Positions 8,002 through 20,333 of a stretch of 64,000 bases of DNA are shown in pieces (position 1 is the stretch's first letter; each line of letters begins with the position of its first letter). Under the pieces are notes generated by a model, which saw nothing but the letters and a program-made list of their open reading frames with translations, was not told where the DNA came from and ran no database searches. The DNA is from Globisporangium splendens (Eukaryota; Oomycota; Peronosporomycetes; Pythiales; Pythiaceae). The position numbers were made by a program, and so were the translations under genes. The DNA lies in assembly GCA_006386115.1 (NCBI GenBank), contig VFIW01000038.1, positions 457,531 to 521,530 of the forward strand, read 5' to 3'.

Positions 8002-11000
8002 ATGCGCTTCTTCTGGCCGCTGCGCGACCGCTCCCCGTCCACGGACAGCGAGTGCTCCACAGCCAGTCAGAGCAGCCTCGCCAGCGACGCGTCTTTTTAT
8101 AGCGCAGCTGGCGGGGAGGAGATGAGCACCGCGCCCTCTCGCCCAGCGGACCCGATAGTGGACCTCCGAGGGGATCCGCCAGCGGATCCACTGGGGGATC
8201 CACCAGAGGATCCGCTGGGGGACCAGCCGCCCATGCCGTGCTTCACGTTTGGAGCCGGCTGGGAGCCGCAAGACCCCCTCCGAGTCGCCGCGGGAGGTGC
8301 AAGCTTCCCGGGCCCCCAGCCACCCCCAGACGCTGCAACTTCGGGCACGGGTGCGCAACCTGCTGCGCCCATTGCACCTCAACGTGCTGCGGCGCGGACG
8401 ACCTCTGGCAGAAATGACAGAATCGCGCCGTCCTCCGCGCCGCAGCTCGTTTTTGACATCGAAGCGCCGTCCGCCCGATCCGCTCCGGGCGGACGGGTCC
8501 AAGATCCGAGCGGACGCGCCCTCCCCCCAGCTTTTCTCGGTCTCCCACTGACCGAGAACCGAGCTGATGGCGCTGCCCCAACAGCAGCGCCTCGAGCCCC
8601 GACGCCAGCCGAAGCCCCCCTCGACCGCGCCAGCCACACTGGCTCGCTCCGGCCACCAGCGACTCTCCCGCCGACCGCCGCCGACTCCCTCGCCGACCGC
8701 GCGCCCCCCGCTCTCCCTGACCCCCCTTGTGCTCGCCCAGAACGAGGCGAATCGCTCGCCGATGGGCGAGCACCCGATCTCGCCACCGAGCGTGACGAGA
8801 TTCCAGCACCAGCGCCACCGTCTTCCCCCCGTGAACTCTTGCAGCCGCTCGACGGCAGCTCCCAAGACGTGGCGCTGGCGGTGTACGCGCACAACGCCGC
8901 GCTCTTTGAGTGCACGTTGTGTGCGCACACCGCGCGGGATCTCGCCGCGCTCCAACAGCATCGGCGCTCCGCGCACCGCAACACCCGCTTCGTGGACCAC
9001 TTCCACAGCGGGTGCGCGTGCGGCGTGAGCTTTTTCTCGCGTGCGGCGGCGACCAAGCACGCGCGCGAATGTCCAGAGAGCGCGTTCTCGGCCGCCGCCG
9101 CCGCGCGCACCGCAGCGGCCAACACCGCAGGTATGTCTCTCGGCGCCGACGAACGCGACGACCTCGCGTCCGCCGGCGTCTTGCATGATGTTGCATCCCC
9201 CGCCTTTGGCAGCATTTTGCCGGCTGCGCTTGCGACCGCGGCAGACGCACCGAGCGCCACCGCGACCGCAGACGCAGCCACGCAGCAGAGCACTGTGCCC
9301 CCCGCTGCCGCCCAACCCCCCCGGCGTGCGCACGTCCCCCCCGTGCCGCGCGCCCTCTCGCCACCGTCCGCGCTGCGGATTGGTGGCAAACGCCGACGCC
9401 TCAACGGCGACGACGACGACAGCGGCGGTGACCTCGATGTGCTGATGCACGACGAGGACATCGCTGCACACGTGGATGCGCTCCCAGAGCCGCACCACAA
9501 CGGCGCAGCAGCACCTGTGCCGACCGGCCCCGCGACCACGCGCCGCCGCCACACGCGATGGGGACCCAGAGTGCTCGTGAACGTGGCGCGCCTTCCGCGC
9601 CGCACTCACACACGCTGGGGCCCTCCACTCCACCGCGACCACCAGCATGCAGCAAACATGGAGAACTCGAACCAGCTGCGGGTGGCCGCGGCGGAGGACG
9701 CAGCGACAGCGCGGAACGCGAGCGCAACAGCAGCAGCGACAGCGACGACCGCGCCAACGCGCCAACGACGACGCAGACGACCGACACCAGCGACGAGCGC
9801 GGCAACCGCGACAACCACGACGACACGCGAACCGACGCCGAGTACGACAACAAGCACCAGAGACGCGCCGACGCGCCAACGACGCCGCGGACGATCGAGA
9901 GCGGCGACAACAACGACGAGCGCGCCGACTGCGAACACGAGCGCGACGACGGCGACACCTGCGACGACGACACGCGCGACACCTGCGAGCGCGACAACGA
10001 CAGCAACGACTCGAACCAAGGCACCGGGTCCGACGGCAACAGCGACGGCCACAGCTCCGACGGCGACACCATCGGACGCAACCTGGACCCTGCGATTTGA
10101 CGGCGCATGCCGCCACAACCCAGGGCCAGGCGGAGCTGGCGCAGCGCTGTTCGCCCCCGACGGAGCCGTAGTATGGACTTGCGTCCACTACATGCCCGGC
10201 ACCGAGACGAACAACACGGCCGAGTACACGGCCATGCTGACGGGTGTCGAGAGCGCAGTGCAGCACGGCGCCACGAGCCTGCGCGTGGAAGGCGACAGCC
10301 ACCTTGTGCTGTCGCAGGTACGCGGCACGTTCGCCTGCGCGAACAAACGCCTGCGCGGCCTGCGCAACCGCGTCCGCGCGGCACTGCGGCGCATCGAGTG
10401 CACGCGGCTGGTGCACATCGACCGGCAGGCCAACGCGCACGCCGACCGCCTCGCCAACCGCGCGCTCGACACCAAGCGCACCAAGACTCAGTGCGCGCAG
10501 CACTGTGAGGGCGATGAGCGCTGCTACCACCCTGAGCGGCCCCTGGCGTCCCGCAGCGAACGGCCGGCACCCGAGCAACAGCGCAGCGACCACGGCGACT
10601 CCGCCCACGACCACGCCGACAACGACGTGGACATGGAAGCGGACGAGGCCGACGCCGCGACAGCAGCGCGCAATGAAGGCGAGCTCTTTCCGGCCATGCC
10701 GCTCAGCGCGGACGCGTTCCCTGCCCGGCAGCCGCGACTGCGCCTCCGTCAGCTCAGCGACGAGGAATTCGACGCAGCCGCGGCGGCCGTGGAGCAGATG
10801 GCGCAGATCTGGGCGTGCCGCATTGACGACGCCCCAGATTGGGACACGGGCGAAGGGTACATCCAGGCCCTACCCACCCAGCTCCGCGCCGCGCTCCAGC
10901 AGTACAGCGTCCCCCCGCCCGTCCAGCCGCCAGCGCGCCGCACCCGTGCGCCGCCCAAGCCAGCCCGACCGTCGCGCACTGCGCACGACCACCGCGAGCA

Positions 11001-13920
11001 GCGTCTCGACGAGGCGCTCGACGACCTCGCGGCAGTGCAGCAGCGCGCCGCGCCCGACCGCCAGCAAATCAAGAAGGCGCGGCGGCGGGTGGCGAGGATC
11101 CGGGCGGCGCTCGAGACCCAGCGCGTGCGCCAGCAGTTTGGGACGCGCGAACGCGAGTGCGTCGAGGCCATCCTCGCGCGCGCGCATCCAGACGCGACGG
11201 CACCGTCGCCGGCCACGTGCCCGCTGCCGAGCGAGACGCTCCAGCAACACTTTACGGGCACGTGCACGCCGGCGACGACCTTTGACTACGACGCCGCTGA
11301 GGGCGCCAAGTTCCGCGACTCGATCCGACCGTCGGCCACGACCGAGGAACACGACGCCGACGCACTGTGCGACGCGCCGACGGTCGACGAGGTCGAGGAC
11401 CAGCTCAAACGCGCGAAGGCGGCGACGAGCCCCGGCCACGATGGCATCGGGTACGACGTGCTCAAGCGTTTCGCAACGCAAATCGCGCCGATGCTCGCCG
11501 CCGCCTTCGCGTTCTGCTGGCGCCACCAGCGCGTACCGGCCGTGTGGAAGGTCGGCAACGTCCGCTTGATCCACAAGAAGGGAGACGCTGTCGACCCATC
11601 CAACTGGCGGCCGATTTGCCTCCAGCCCACCGTGTACAAACTTTACACCGGGCTGCTCGCGCAGCGCCTGTCACGATGGCTGGAGGCAAACGGCCGCCTG
11701 CCGATGACGCAGAAGGGGTTTCGGCCATTCAACGGGTGCCACGAGAACAATTTCGTGAGCACCACGTTGCTGGACCAGACCCGGCGCCTGCACCGCAAGT
11801 TGTACCTCGTCTGGTACGACTTGCGGGACGCGTTCGGCTCGCTGCCGCAGCAGCTTATGTGGAGCGTGCTGGCAGACATGGGCGCGGCACCAGAGTTTGT
11901 GCAGCGCTGCCGCACGCTCTACGCGGACGCGTCCTTCACCATCACCAACGCCGCGGACGGCACCACACAGCCGATCCGTCGCGAGGTGGGGGTGTTCCAA
12001 GGCTGTCCGCTGAGCCCACTTCTCTTCATCACCGCGCTCGCACCGCTGCAACGCGTGCTCGAGCGGCTTGATGGCGTCGGCGTTGCGCTCGCGGACGGCG
12101 TGCGACCGTGCTGCGCAGCGTACGCCGACGACATTAAGGTTTACTGTGACAGCGCCGACGGCATCCGCCGGTGCCACGACGCTGTCACACAATTCTTGTC
12201 GTGGACGGGGTTGCGTGCGAACCCAAAGAAATGCGCAGCCCTCGGAGTCACAACGAATGCGCGTGGCAACCCCGTCCTCGACAAGACTCTCCAGCTCGCC
12301 GTGGACGACGAAGCCATCCCCACGCTCGGGCTACATGAGTCCTACGCGTACCTCGGCGTGGGTGATGGCTTCGACCACGTGCGCCACCGCCTCCAGCTCG
12401 AACCCAAGCTCAAGCAGCTCAAGCTGGAGGCGGTGGCGCTACTGCGATCGGAGCTGGCGCCATGGCAGATTCTCAAGGCGCTCAAGGTATACATCTACCC
12501 GAAGGTAGAGTACGCCTTGCGGCACCTACGCCCGCTCCGATCGCAGCTCGAAGGCTTCGACCGAGCAGTCAGCCGCGGCATGCGCCACCTGCTGCGTCTC
12601 CCACCCACCGCGACGACAGAGATCCTCTACTCGCCAACGTCTAGCGGTGGGTTGGGACTATTGCCTCTCGTGGAGACACACCAGGCGCTCCAGGTGGCGC
12701 ACGCATGGCAGATGCTGCACTCCAAGGACCTTGCGATCCGCGCCATTGCGCGAGAGCAGGTCGTGCAGATCTGCCGCACGCGCCACACTCTGGACGTCGA
12801 GCACTGGCGAGACGGCGAGCGCAGAGAAGAGATGGTGCAGCTCTTTCTCAACTCGAAGCTCGCCGATTCGCCACACGCCCCGTCCAAGCGACGCAACGGC
12901 GACATCGGTTCGCTCTGGGTGGACGTCCAGCGCCACCTGCGGACATGGGAGCTGGCGCTGGACACCCGCCACGACAACGGCACCACCGAGCTGCTGCAAC
13001 TGAAGGTGCCGCACCACCACAAGTGGCTCAGCCACAAAACGGTACTGCGGCACCTGAAGCTGCACCTCAAGCTCCGCCACCTGGAGCGGTGGAGGTCCAT
13101 GACGGACCAAGGACGCACTGTGCGCGCACACGGCGGTGCCGGCGCCAAGTTCGTGTCGACTGCGGCGGGCCTGACCGATGCGGAATATCGGTTCGCGATC
13201 CAAGCCCGCCTGAACCAAGTCGACACGAACGCGACGCTCAAGCGCCGCCGCCTACGAGCCAACGCCACCTGCCGCGCACCGAACTGCTCGAGAGCAGAGA
13301 CGCTGGCGCACGTTCTCAACCATTGTGCGCCGAACATGGACACAATTCGCCAGCGTCACGACAGCGCACTGGAGCAGATCGGAGCGCAACTGCAGTGCAT
13401 GGTCGACCGCTCCCGTGGATCCCAGGAGATCCGACTGAACCAGACGGTACCGGGATACACGGGAGCGGCGCTCCGACCCGACATCCAGGTCAGCAATCCA
13501 GCGGCCAAGACCATGGTGATTGCCGACCTGGCGATCACCTTTGAAGACCAGCCGGCCAGTCAGCAGGCATCCTCGTCGCTCCAACTCAGCCACGACCACA
13601 AGATCCTCAAATACCAACCGATCGTGGCTGAGTTGCAGCACAAGGGCTGGCGGGTTCAGACGGCGGCCATCATCTACGGCTCGCTCGGCTCGGTTCACCC
13701 CAGCAACTTTGTGACTTACACAGAGAAGCTGGGGCTGCTCAAGCGTGAGGCTCGACGGCTAAACATCCAGCTGTCGAGCCATTGCATCAGAGCAAGCCAC
13801 CGCATCTGGAACTGGCATTGCAGCCAGCACCGGATGCGGCAACAAAGCGGCACTGCCTCGCGAGCACCGCGCGGACCTGGGGGGGTCCCGCGGAGCACAT
13901 CGCAGGCAGAGGCACGGTAA
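8002..13920 (+). CDS. Family A Utopia-like polyprotein, 1,972 aa
   Basis: Intact copy with the same length and domain order as A1: two zinc fingers, linker, RNase H with all four acidic residues, RT with YADD, CCHC knuckle and PD-x14-D endonuclease. Differences from A1 are a handful of substitutions, such as Asp for Asn before GSSQD, Phe for Leu in ESAFSAAA, HVDAL for HVEAL, and Val for Ala after LSQ in the RNase H. None hits a catalytic position. The start at 8002 follows the family-wide MRFFWP start rather than the longer open frame from 7897. Confidence 0.9.
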   Translation: MRFFWPLRDRSPSTDSECSTASQSSLASDASFYSAAGGEEMSTAPSRPADPIVDLRGDPPADPLGDPPEDPLGDQPPMPCFTFGAGWEPQDPLRVAAGGASFPGPQPPPDAATSGTGAQPAAPIAPQRAAARTTSGRNDRIAPSSAPQLVFDIEAPSARSAPGGRVQDPSGRALPPAFLGLPLTENRADGAAPTAAPRAPTPAEAPLDRASHTGSLRPPATLPPTAADSLADRAPPALPDPPCARPERGESLADGRAPDLATERDEIPAPAPPSSPRELLQPLDGSSQDVALAVYAHNAALFECTLCAHTARDLAALQQHRRSAHRNTRFVDHFHSGCACGVSFFSRAAATKHARECPESAFSAAAAARTAAANTAGMSLGADERDDLASAGVLHDVASPAFGSILPAALATAADAPSATATADAATQQSTVPPAAAQPPRRAHVPPVPRALSPPSALRIGGKRRRLNGDDDDSGGDLDVLMHDEDIAAHVDALPEPHHNGAAAPVPTGPATTRRRHTRWGPRVLVNVARLPRRTHTRWGPPLHRDHQHAANMENSNQLRVAAAEDAATARNASATAAATATTAPTRQRRRRRPTPATSAATATTTTTREPTPSTTTSTRDAPTRQRRRGRSRAATTTTSAPTANTSATTATPATTTRATPASATTTATTRTKAPGPTATATATAPTATPSDATWTLRFDGACRHNPGPGGAGAALFAPDGAVVWTCVHYMPGTETNNTAEYTAMLTGVESAVQHGATSLRVEGDSHLVLSQVRGTFACANKRLRGLRNRVRAALRRIECTRLVHIDRQANAHADRLANRALDTKRTKTQCAQHCEGDERCYHPERPLASRSERPAPEQQRSDHGDSAHDHADNDVDMEADEADAATAARNEGELFPAMPLSADAFPARQPRLRLRQLSDEEFDAAAAAVEQMAQIWACRIDDAPDWDTGEGYIQALPTQLRAALQQYSVPPPVQPPARRTRAPPKPARPSRTAHDHREQRLDEALDDLAAVQQRAAPDRQQIKKARRRVARIRAALETQRVRQQFGTRERECVEAILARAHPDATAPSPATCPLPSETLQQHFTGTCTPATTFDYDAAEGAKFRDSIRPSATTEEHDADALCDAPTVDEVEDQLKRAKAATSPGHDGIGYDVLKRFATQIAPMLAAAFAFCWRHQRVPAVWKVGNVRLIHKKGDAVDPSNWRPICLQPTVYKLYTGLLAQRLSRWLEANGRLPMTQKGFRPFNGCHENNFVSTTLLDQTRRLHRKLYLVWYDLRDAFGSLPQQLMWSVLADMGAAPEFVQRCRTLYADASFTITNAADGTTQPIRREVGVFQGCPLSPLLFITALAPLQRVLERLDGVGVALADGVRPCCAAYADDIKVYCDSADGIRRCHDAVTQFLSWTGLRANPKKCAALGVTTNARGNPVLDKTLQLAVDDEAIPTLGLHESYAYLGVGDGFDHVRHRLQLEPKLKQLKLEAVALLRSELAPWQILKALKVYIYPKVEYALRHLRPLRSQLEGFDRAVSRGMRHLLRLPPTATTEILYSPTSSGGLGLLPLVETHQALQVAHAWQMLHSKDLAIRAIAREQVVQICRTRHTLDVEHWRDGERREEMVQLFLNSKLADSPHAPSKRRNGDIGSLWVDVQRHLRTWELALDTRHDNGTTELLQLKVPHHHKWLSHKTVLRHLKLHLKLRHLERWRSMTDQGRTVRAHGGAGAKFVSTAAGLTDAEYRFAIQARLNQVDTNATLKRRRLRANATCRAPNCSRAETLAHVLNHCAPNMDTIRQRHDSALEQIGAQLQCMVDRSRGSQEIRLNQTVPGYTGAALRPDIQVSNPAAKTMVIADLAITFEDQPASQQASSSLQLSHDHKILKYQPIVAELQHKGWRVQTAAIIYGSLGSVHPSNFVTYTEKLGLLKREARRLNIQLSSHCIRASHRIWNWHCSQHRMRQQSGTASRAPRGPGGVPRSTSQAEAR

Positions 13921-14075
13921 GCAGGTCATATTGACCGAAAGGGCACCATCCACGTAGGACACCACCCTAGCAAACCCAGTTCAGTATATTGACACCCTCC
14001 ACTTAGTGACATGCATATTCAAACCGATACATATTCGTTAGGAGAGGTTACTAACTGGTAATATATCATCATTTC
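13921..14075 (+). other. 3' UTR of A2
   Basis: 155 bases with the same hairpins as A1; the outer stem (13940-13968) has one pair changed (GCCCT to ACCCT). Confidence 0.55.
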
Positions 14076-14136
14076 TCTGTTCTAATCAGTGTGAAAACTG
14101 ATTGCCGGGCGACAAACCCGGCTTTATTTTCACATT
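14076..14136 (+). ncRNA. Truncated U2 snRNA fragment between A2 and A3
   Basis: Same 61-bp U2 piece, with C instead of T after CCCGG. The clean sequence ends here: the next bases belong to an indel-rich patch. Confidence 0.8.
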
Positions 14137-14332
14137 AATTTTTGAGGGTGTCGCTGGCAGAGCCAGCTTGCTGGAGCCTGCGACCGGTATCCCGGGGATT
14201 GCACTCTCCCCGGCGAGGCCCACTACACTTGACTCTTTCTACTCTTTCGACTTCCTCCCATCCCCTCTCTCCGCGCAAACTCTCCTATCTTCTAATTTTA
14301 GTATCGTTACTGAATTAGTTAGTTTGAGATGG
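14137..14332 (+). promoter_or_regulatory. 5' UTR of A3, degraded copy
   Basis: Recognisable as the A-type 5' UTR but with many small indels. Hairpin II survives with one C missing on the 3' side; hairpin I is disturbed. Confidence 0.5.
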
Positions 14333-17300
14333 ATGCGCTTCTTCTGGCCGCACTGCGCGACCCGCGCACCGTACCACGGACAGCGATGTGCTCCACAAGC
14401 AGTCAGAAGCCAGCCTCGCCAGGACGCGTCTTTTATAGCGAAGCGGCGGGGGGAGGAGATGAGACACGCGACTCTCGCCCAGCGGTACCGAAGTGGAACT
14501 ACGAGGGGATCCGCAAGAGCGAGCCATGGGGATCCACCAGGGATCCGCTGGGGGAACCGCCGCCATTGCGTGCTTCACGTTTGGAGCCGGCTGGGAGCCG
14601 CAAGACCCCCTCCGAGTCGCCGCGGGAGGTGCAAGCTTCCCGGGCCCCCAGCCACCCCCAGGCGCTGCAACTTCGGGCACGGGTGCGCAACCTGCTGCGC
14701 CCATTGCACCTCAACGTGCTGCGGCGCGGACGACCTCTGGCAGAAATGACAGAATCGCGCCGTCCTCCGCGCCGCAGCTCGTTTTTGACATCGAAGCGCC
14801 GTCCGCCCGATCCGCTCCGGGCGGACGGGTCCAAGATCCGAGCGGACGCGCCCTCCCCCCAGCTTTTCTCGGTCTCCCACTGACCGAGAACCGAGCTGAT
14901 GGCGCTGCCCCAACAGCAGCGCCTCGAGCCCCGACGCCAGCCGAAGCCCCCCTCGACCGCGCCAGCCACACTGGCTCGCTCCGACCACCAGCGACTCTCC
15001 CGCCGACCGCCGCCGACTCCCTCGCCGACTGCGCGCCCCCCGCTCTCCCTGACCCCCCTTGTGCTCGCCCAGAACGAGGCGAATCGCTCGCCGATGGGCG
15101 AGCACCCGATCTCGCCACCGAGCGTGACGAGATTCCAGCACCAGCGCCACCGTCTTCCCCCCGTGAACTCTTGCAGCCGCTCAACGGCAGCTCCCAAGAC
15201 GTGGCGCTGGCGGTGTACGCGCACAACGCCGCGCTCTTTGAGTGCACGTTGTGTGCGCACACCGCGCGGGATCTCGCCGCGCTCCAACAGCATCGGCGCT
15301 CCGCGCACCGCAACACCCGCTTCGTGGACCACTTCCACAGCGGGTGCGCGTGCGGCGTGAGCTTTTTCTCGCGTGCGGCGGCGACCAAGCACGCGCGCGA
15401 ATGTCCAGAGAGCGCGTTCTCGGCCGCCGCCGCCGCGCGCACCGCAGCGGCCAACACCGCAGGTATGTCTCTCGGCGCCGACGAACGCGACGACCTCGCG
15501 TCCGCCGGCGTCTTGCATGATGTTGCATCCCCCGCCTTTGGCAGCATTTTGCCGGCTGCGCTTGCGACCGCGGCAGACGCACCGAGCGCCACCGCGACCG
15601 CAGACGCAGCCACGCAGCAGAGCACTGTGCCCCCCGCTGCCGCCCAACCCCCCCGGCGTGCGCACGTCCCCCCCGTGCCGCGCGCCCTCTCGCCACCGTC
15701 CGCGCTGCGGATTGGTGGCAAACGCCGACGCCTCAACGGCGACGACGACGACAGCGGCGGTGACCTCGATGTGCTGATGCACGACGAGGACATCGCTGCA
15801 CACGTGGATGCGCTCCCAGAGCCGCACCACAACGGCGCAGCAGCACCTGTGCCGACCGGCCCCGCGACCACGCGCCGCCGCCACACGCGATGGGGACCCA
15901 GAGTGCTCGTGAACGTGGCGCGCCTTCCGCGCCGCACTCACACACGCTGGGGCCCTCCACTCCACCGCGACCACCAGCATGCAGCAAACATGGAGAACTC
16001 GAACCAGCTGCGGGTGGCCGCGGCGGAGGACGCAGCGACAGCGCGGAACGCGAGCGCAACAGCAGCAGCGACAGCGACGACCGCGCCAACGCGCCAACGA
16101 CGACGCAGACGACCGACACCAGCGACGAGCGCGGCAACCGCGACAACCACGACGACACGCGAACCGACGCCGAGTACGACAACAAGCACCAGAGACGCGC
16201 CGACGCGCCAACGACGCCGCGGACGATCGAGAGCGGCGACAACAACGACGAGCGCGCCGACTGCGAACACGAGCGCGACGACGGCGACACCTGCGACGAC
16301 GACACGCGCGACACCTGCGAGCGCGACAACGACAGCAACGACTCGAACCAAGGCACCGGGTCCGACGGCAACAGCGACGGCCACAGCTCCGACGGCGACA
16401 CCATCGGACGCAACCTGGACCCTGCGATTTGACGGCGCATGCCGCCACAACCCAGGGCCAGGCGGAGCTGGCGCAGCGCTGTTCGCCCCCGACGGAGCCG
16501 TAGTATGGACTTGCGTCCACTACATGCCCGGCACCGAGACGAACAACACGGCCGAGTACACGGCCATGCTGACGGGTGTCGAGAGCGCAGTGCAGCACGG
16601 CGCCACGAGCCTGCGCGTGGAAGGCGACAGCCACCTTGTGCTGTCGCAGGCACGCGGCACGTTCGCCTGCGCGAACAAACGCCTGCGCGGCCTGCGCAAC
16701 CGCGTCCGCGCGGCACTGCGGCGCATCGAGTGCACGCGGCTGGTGCACATCGACCGGCAGGCCAACGCGCACGCCGACCGCCTCGCCAACCGCGCGCTCG
16801 ACACCAAGCGCACCAAGACTCAGTGCGCGCAGCACTGTGAGGGCGATGAGCGCTGCTACCACCCTGAGCGGCCCCTGGCGTCCCGCAGCGAACGGCCGGC
16901 ACCCGAGCAACAGCGCAGCGACCACGGCGACTCCGCCCACGACCACGCCGACAACGACGTGGACATGGAAGCGGACGAGGCCGACGCCGCGACAGCAGCG
17001 CGCAATGAAGGCGAGCTCTTTCCGGCCATGCCGCTCAGCGCGGACGCGTTCCCTGCCCGGCAGCCGCGACTGCGCCTCCGTCAGCTCAGCGACGAGGAAT
17101 TCGACGCAGCCGCGGCGGCCGTGGAGCAGATGGCGCAGATCTGGGCGTGCCGCATTGACGACGCCCCAGATTGGGACACGGGCGAAGGGTACATCCAGGC
17201 CCTACCCACCCAGCTCCGCGCCGCGCTCCAGCAGTACAGCGTCCCCCCGCCCGTCCAGCCGCCAGCGCGCCGCACCCGTGCGCCGCCCAAGCCAGCCCGA

Positions 17301-20300
17301 CCGTCGCGCACTGCGCACGACCACCGCGAGCAGCGTCTCGACGAGGCGCTCGACGACCTCGCGGCAGTGCAGCAGCGCGCCGCGCCCGACCGCCAGCAAA
17401 TCAAGAAGGCGCGGCGGCGGGTGGCGAGGATCCGGGCGGCGCTCGAGACCCAGCGCGTGCGCCAGCAGTTTGGGACGCGCGAACGCGAGTGCGTCGAGGC
17501 CATCCTCGCGCGCGCGCATCCAGACGCGACGGCACCGTCGCCGGCCACGTGCCCGCTGCCGAGCGAGACGCTCCAGCAACACTTTACGGGCACGTGCACG
17601 CCGGCGACGACCTTTGACTACGACGCCGCTGAGGGCGCCAAGTTCCGCGACTCGATCCGACCGTCGGCCACGACCGAGGAACACGACGCCGACGCACTGT
17701 GCGACGCGCCGACGGTCGACGAGGTCGAGGACCAGCTCAAACGCGCGAAGGCGGCGACGAGCCCCGGCCACGATGGCATCGTGTACGACGTGCTCAAGCG
17801 TTCGACACGCAAATCGCGCGATTTGCGAGCAGCCGCCTTAGCGTTTCTGTGCGCCCACCAGCGTACCGGCAGGTGGGAAGGTCAGGCAACGTCAGCGTGC
17901 ATCCACAAGAAGGGAGGACGCTGTCGACCAATCCAAAACTGGCGGGATTGCTCCAGACCACCGTGTACAAACTTTAACCGGGTCTGCGCGCGCAGCGCCG
18001 CCTCATGCCCGATGGCTGGAAGGCAAAAACGGTGTCCGGCTGCCGAGAGCAGAAGGGGTTTAGGCCATCAACGGGTGCCACGAGAACAATTTCGTGAGCA
18101 CCACGGTACTTGGACCAGACCGGCGCCTGCACCGCAAGTGGTACATCGTCCTGGTACGGACTTGCGGACGCTCGTCTCGCTGCGCAGCAGCTTAGGTGGA
18201 GCGGCGGCAAGACATGGGCGCCGGGGCACCAGAGTTTGTGCAGCGCTGCCGCCAACGCTCTAGCGGCGGTAACGCGGCCTTCAACCATCACCATCGCGCG
18301 GGACGGCAACACAGCCGTCCGTTCTGCGATGGTGGGGGTGTTCCAAGGGCTGCCGCTGAGCCCACTTCCTTCATCACCGGCTCGCACCGCTCAACGCGTG
18401 CTCGAGCGGAATCTTTGATGGTGGCGTCGCGCGCTTGCGGCCGCGGACGGCGTGCGACCGCGCATGCGCAGCGTTACGCCTGCCTGACAGGAAGGATTTA
18501 ATGTGACAGCGCAGACACCGGCTTTTCCGCCGGGTGCCCACGACGCTGTCACAAAATTTTTGTAGTGGAAGGGGGTGTTGCCGTGCGCAACCCAAAGAAG
18601 ATCAGGCCCTCGGAGTCACAAAAGACATTGGATGCGCGTGGCATAACCCCGTCCTCGACAAGGATCTCTCCAGCTCAGCCGGGACGACGACGAAGCCATC
18701 TACCACGCTCGGGCTCTAACTGAGTCAGTAACACGAGTAACTCGGCTTGTGGGGGATGTCTTCGATCCTACGTGCGCCACCGACCAGCTCGAACCCAAGC
18801 TCAGCAGCTCAAGATGGAGGCGGTGGGCGGCGCTACTGCGGTCGGAGCTCGGCGAATGGCAGATTCTAGGCGCTCAAAGTATACATTACCCGAGGGTTAG
18901 AGTAGCCTTTGAGGGCACCTACGCCGCTCCCGATCAGCAGAGCTCGACACGGTTTTCGACACCCGATAGCAGTCAGCCCGCATGCGCCACCTGCTGCGCC
19001 TCCACCACGCGACGACAGAGATCCTCTACTAGCCACGTTAGCAGTGGGTTCGGATATTGCCTCTCGTGCGACGGACAACCAGGCGCTCAGGTGGACGCAC
19101 GCATGGCAGAAGATTGCTGCACCTCAAGGACGCCTTGCGATCCGCAGCCATGCGCGGAGAGCAGGTCGTGAAGAATCTGGCCGCACGCAGCCACACTCTG
19201 GACACTCGAGCAATGCGATGCGGCGCAGCGCAGAAGAAGAGATGGTGCCAGCTCTTTATCAACTAGAAGGCTCGACGCATTGTCCACACGCCCCGTCCAA
19301 GCGACGCAACGGCGACATCGGTTCGCTCTGGGTGGACGTCCAGCGCCACCTGCGGACATGGGAGCTGGCGCTGGACACCCGCCACGACAGCGGCACCACC
19401 GAGCTGCTGCAACTGAAGGTGCCGCACCACCACAAGTGGCTCAGCCACAAAACGGTACTGCGGCACCTGAAGCTGCACCTCAAGCTCCGCCACCTGGAGC
19501 GATGGAGGTCCATGACGGACCAAGGACGCACAGTGCGCGCACACGGCGGTGCCGGCGCCAAGTTCGTGTCGACTGCGGCGGGCCTGACCGATGCGGAATA
19601 TCGGTTCGCGATCCAAGCCCGCCTGAACCAAGTCGACACGAACGCGACGCTCAAGCGCCGCCGCCTACGAGCCAACGCCACCTGCCGCGCACCGAACTGC
19701 TCGAGAGCAGAGACGCTGGCGCACGTTCTCAACCATTGTGCGCCGAACATGGACACAATTCGCCAGCGTCACGACAGCGCACTGGAGCAGATCGGAGCGC
19801 AACTGCAGTGCATGGTCGACCGCTCCCGTGGATCCCAGGAGATCCGACTGAACCAGACGGTACCGGGATACACGGGAGCGGCGCTCCGACCCGACATCCA
19901 GGTCAGCAATCCAGCGGCCAAGACCATGGTGATTGCCGACCTTGCGATCACCTTTGAAGACCAGCCGGCCAGTCAGCAGGCATCCTCGTCGCTCCAACTC
20001 AGCCACGACCACAAGATCCTCAAATACCAACCGATCGTGGCTGAGTTGCAGCACAAGGGCTGGCGGGTTCAGACGGCGGCCATCATCTACGGCTCGCTCG
20101 GCTCGGTTCACCCCAGCAACTTTGTGACTTACACAGAGAAGCTGGGGCTGCTCAAGCGTGAGGCTCGACGGCTAAACATCCAGCTGTCGAGCCATTGCAT
20201 CAGAGCAAGCCACCGCATCTGGAACTGGCATTGCAGCCAGCACCGGATGCGGCAACAAAGCGGCACTGCCTCGCGAGCACCGCGCGGACCTGGGGGGGTC

Positions 20301-20333
20301 CCGCGGAGCACATCGCAGGCAGAGGCACGGTAA
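14333..20333 (+). pseudogene. Family A polyprotein, multiply frameshifted copy A3
   Basis: The equivalent of the MRFFWP start codon is at 14333, but the first 250 bases are shifted between frames. An undisturbed frame covers zinc fingers, linker, RNase H (all four acidic residues) and the start of RT (about 14560-17780). From about 17780 to 19290 the RT core, including the YADD region, is destroyed by dozens of indels. The frame is then clean again through the CCHC knuckle and endonuclease to the stop at 20333. As written it cannot make the full protein. The clustering of damage suggests sequence error, so the locus could be intact. Confidence 0.75.

Larger units (their letters stand above)
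7803..14075 (+). mobile_element. Family A Utopia-like retrotransposon A2 (full length, intact)
   Basis: Complete unit, same length as A1 with scattered single-base differences. Its 3' UTR carries the variants shared by A3, A4 and A5 (for example GACACCACCC instead of GACACCGCCC). Confidence 0.85.
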
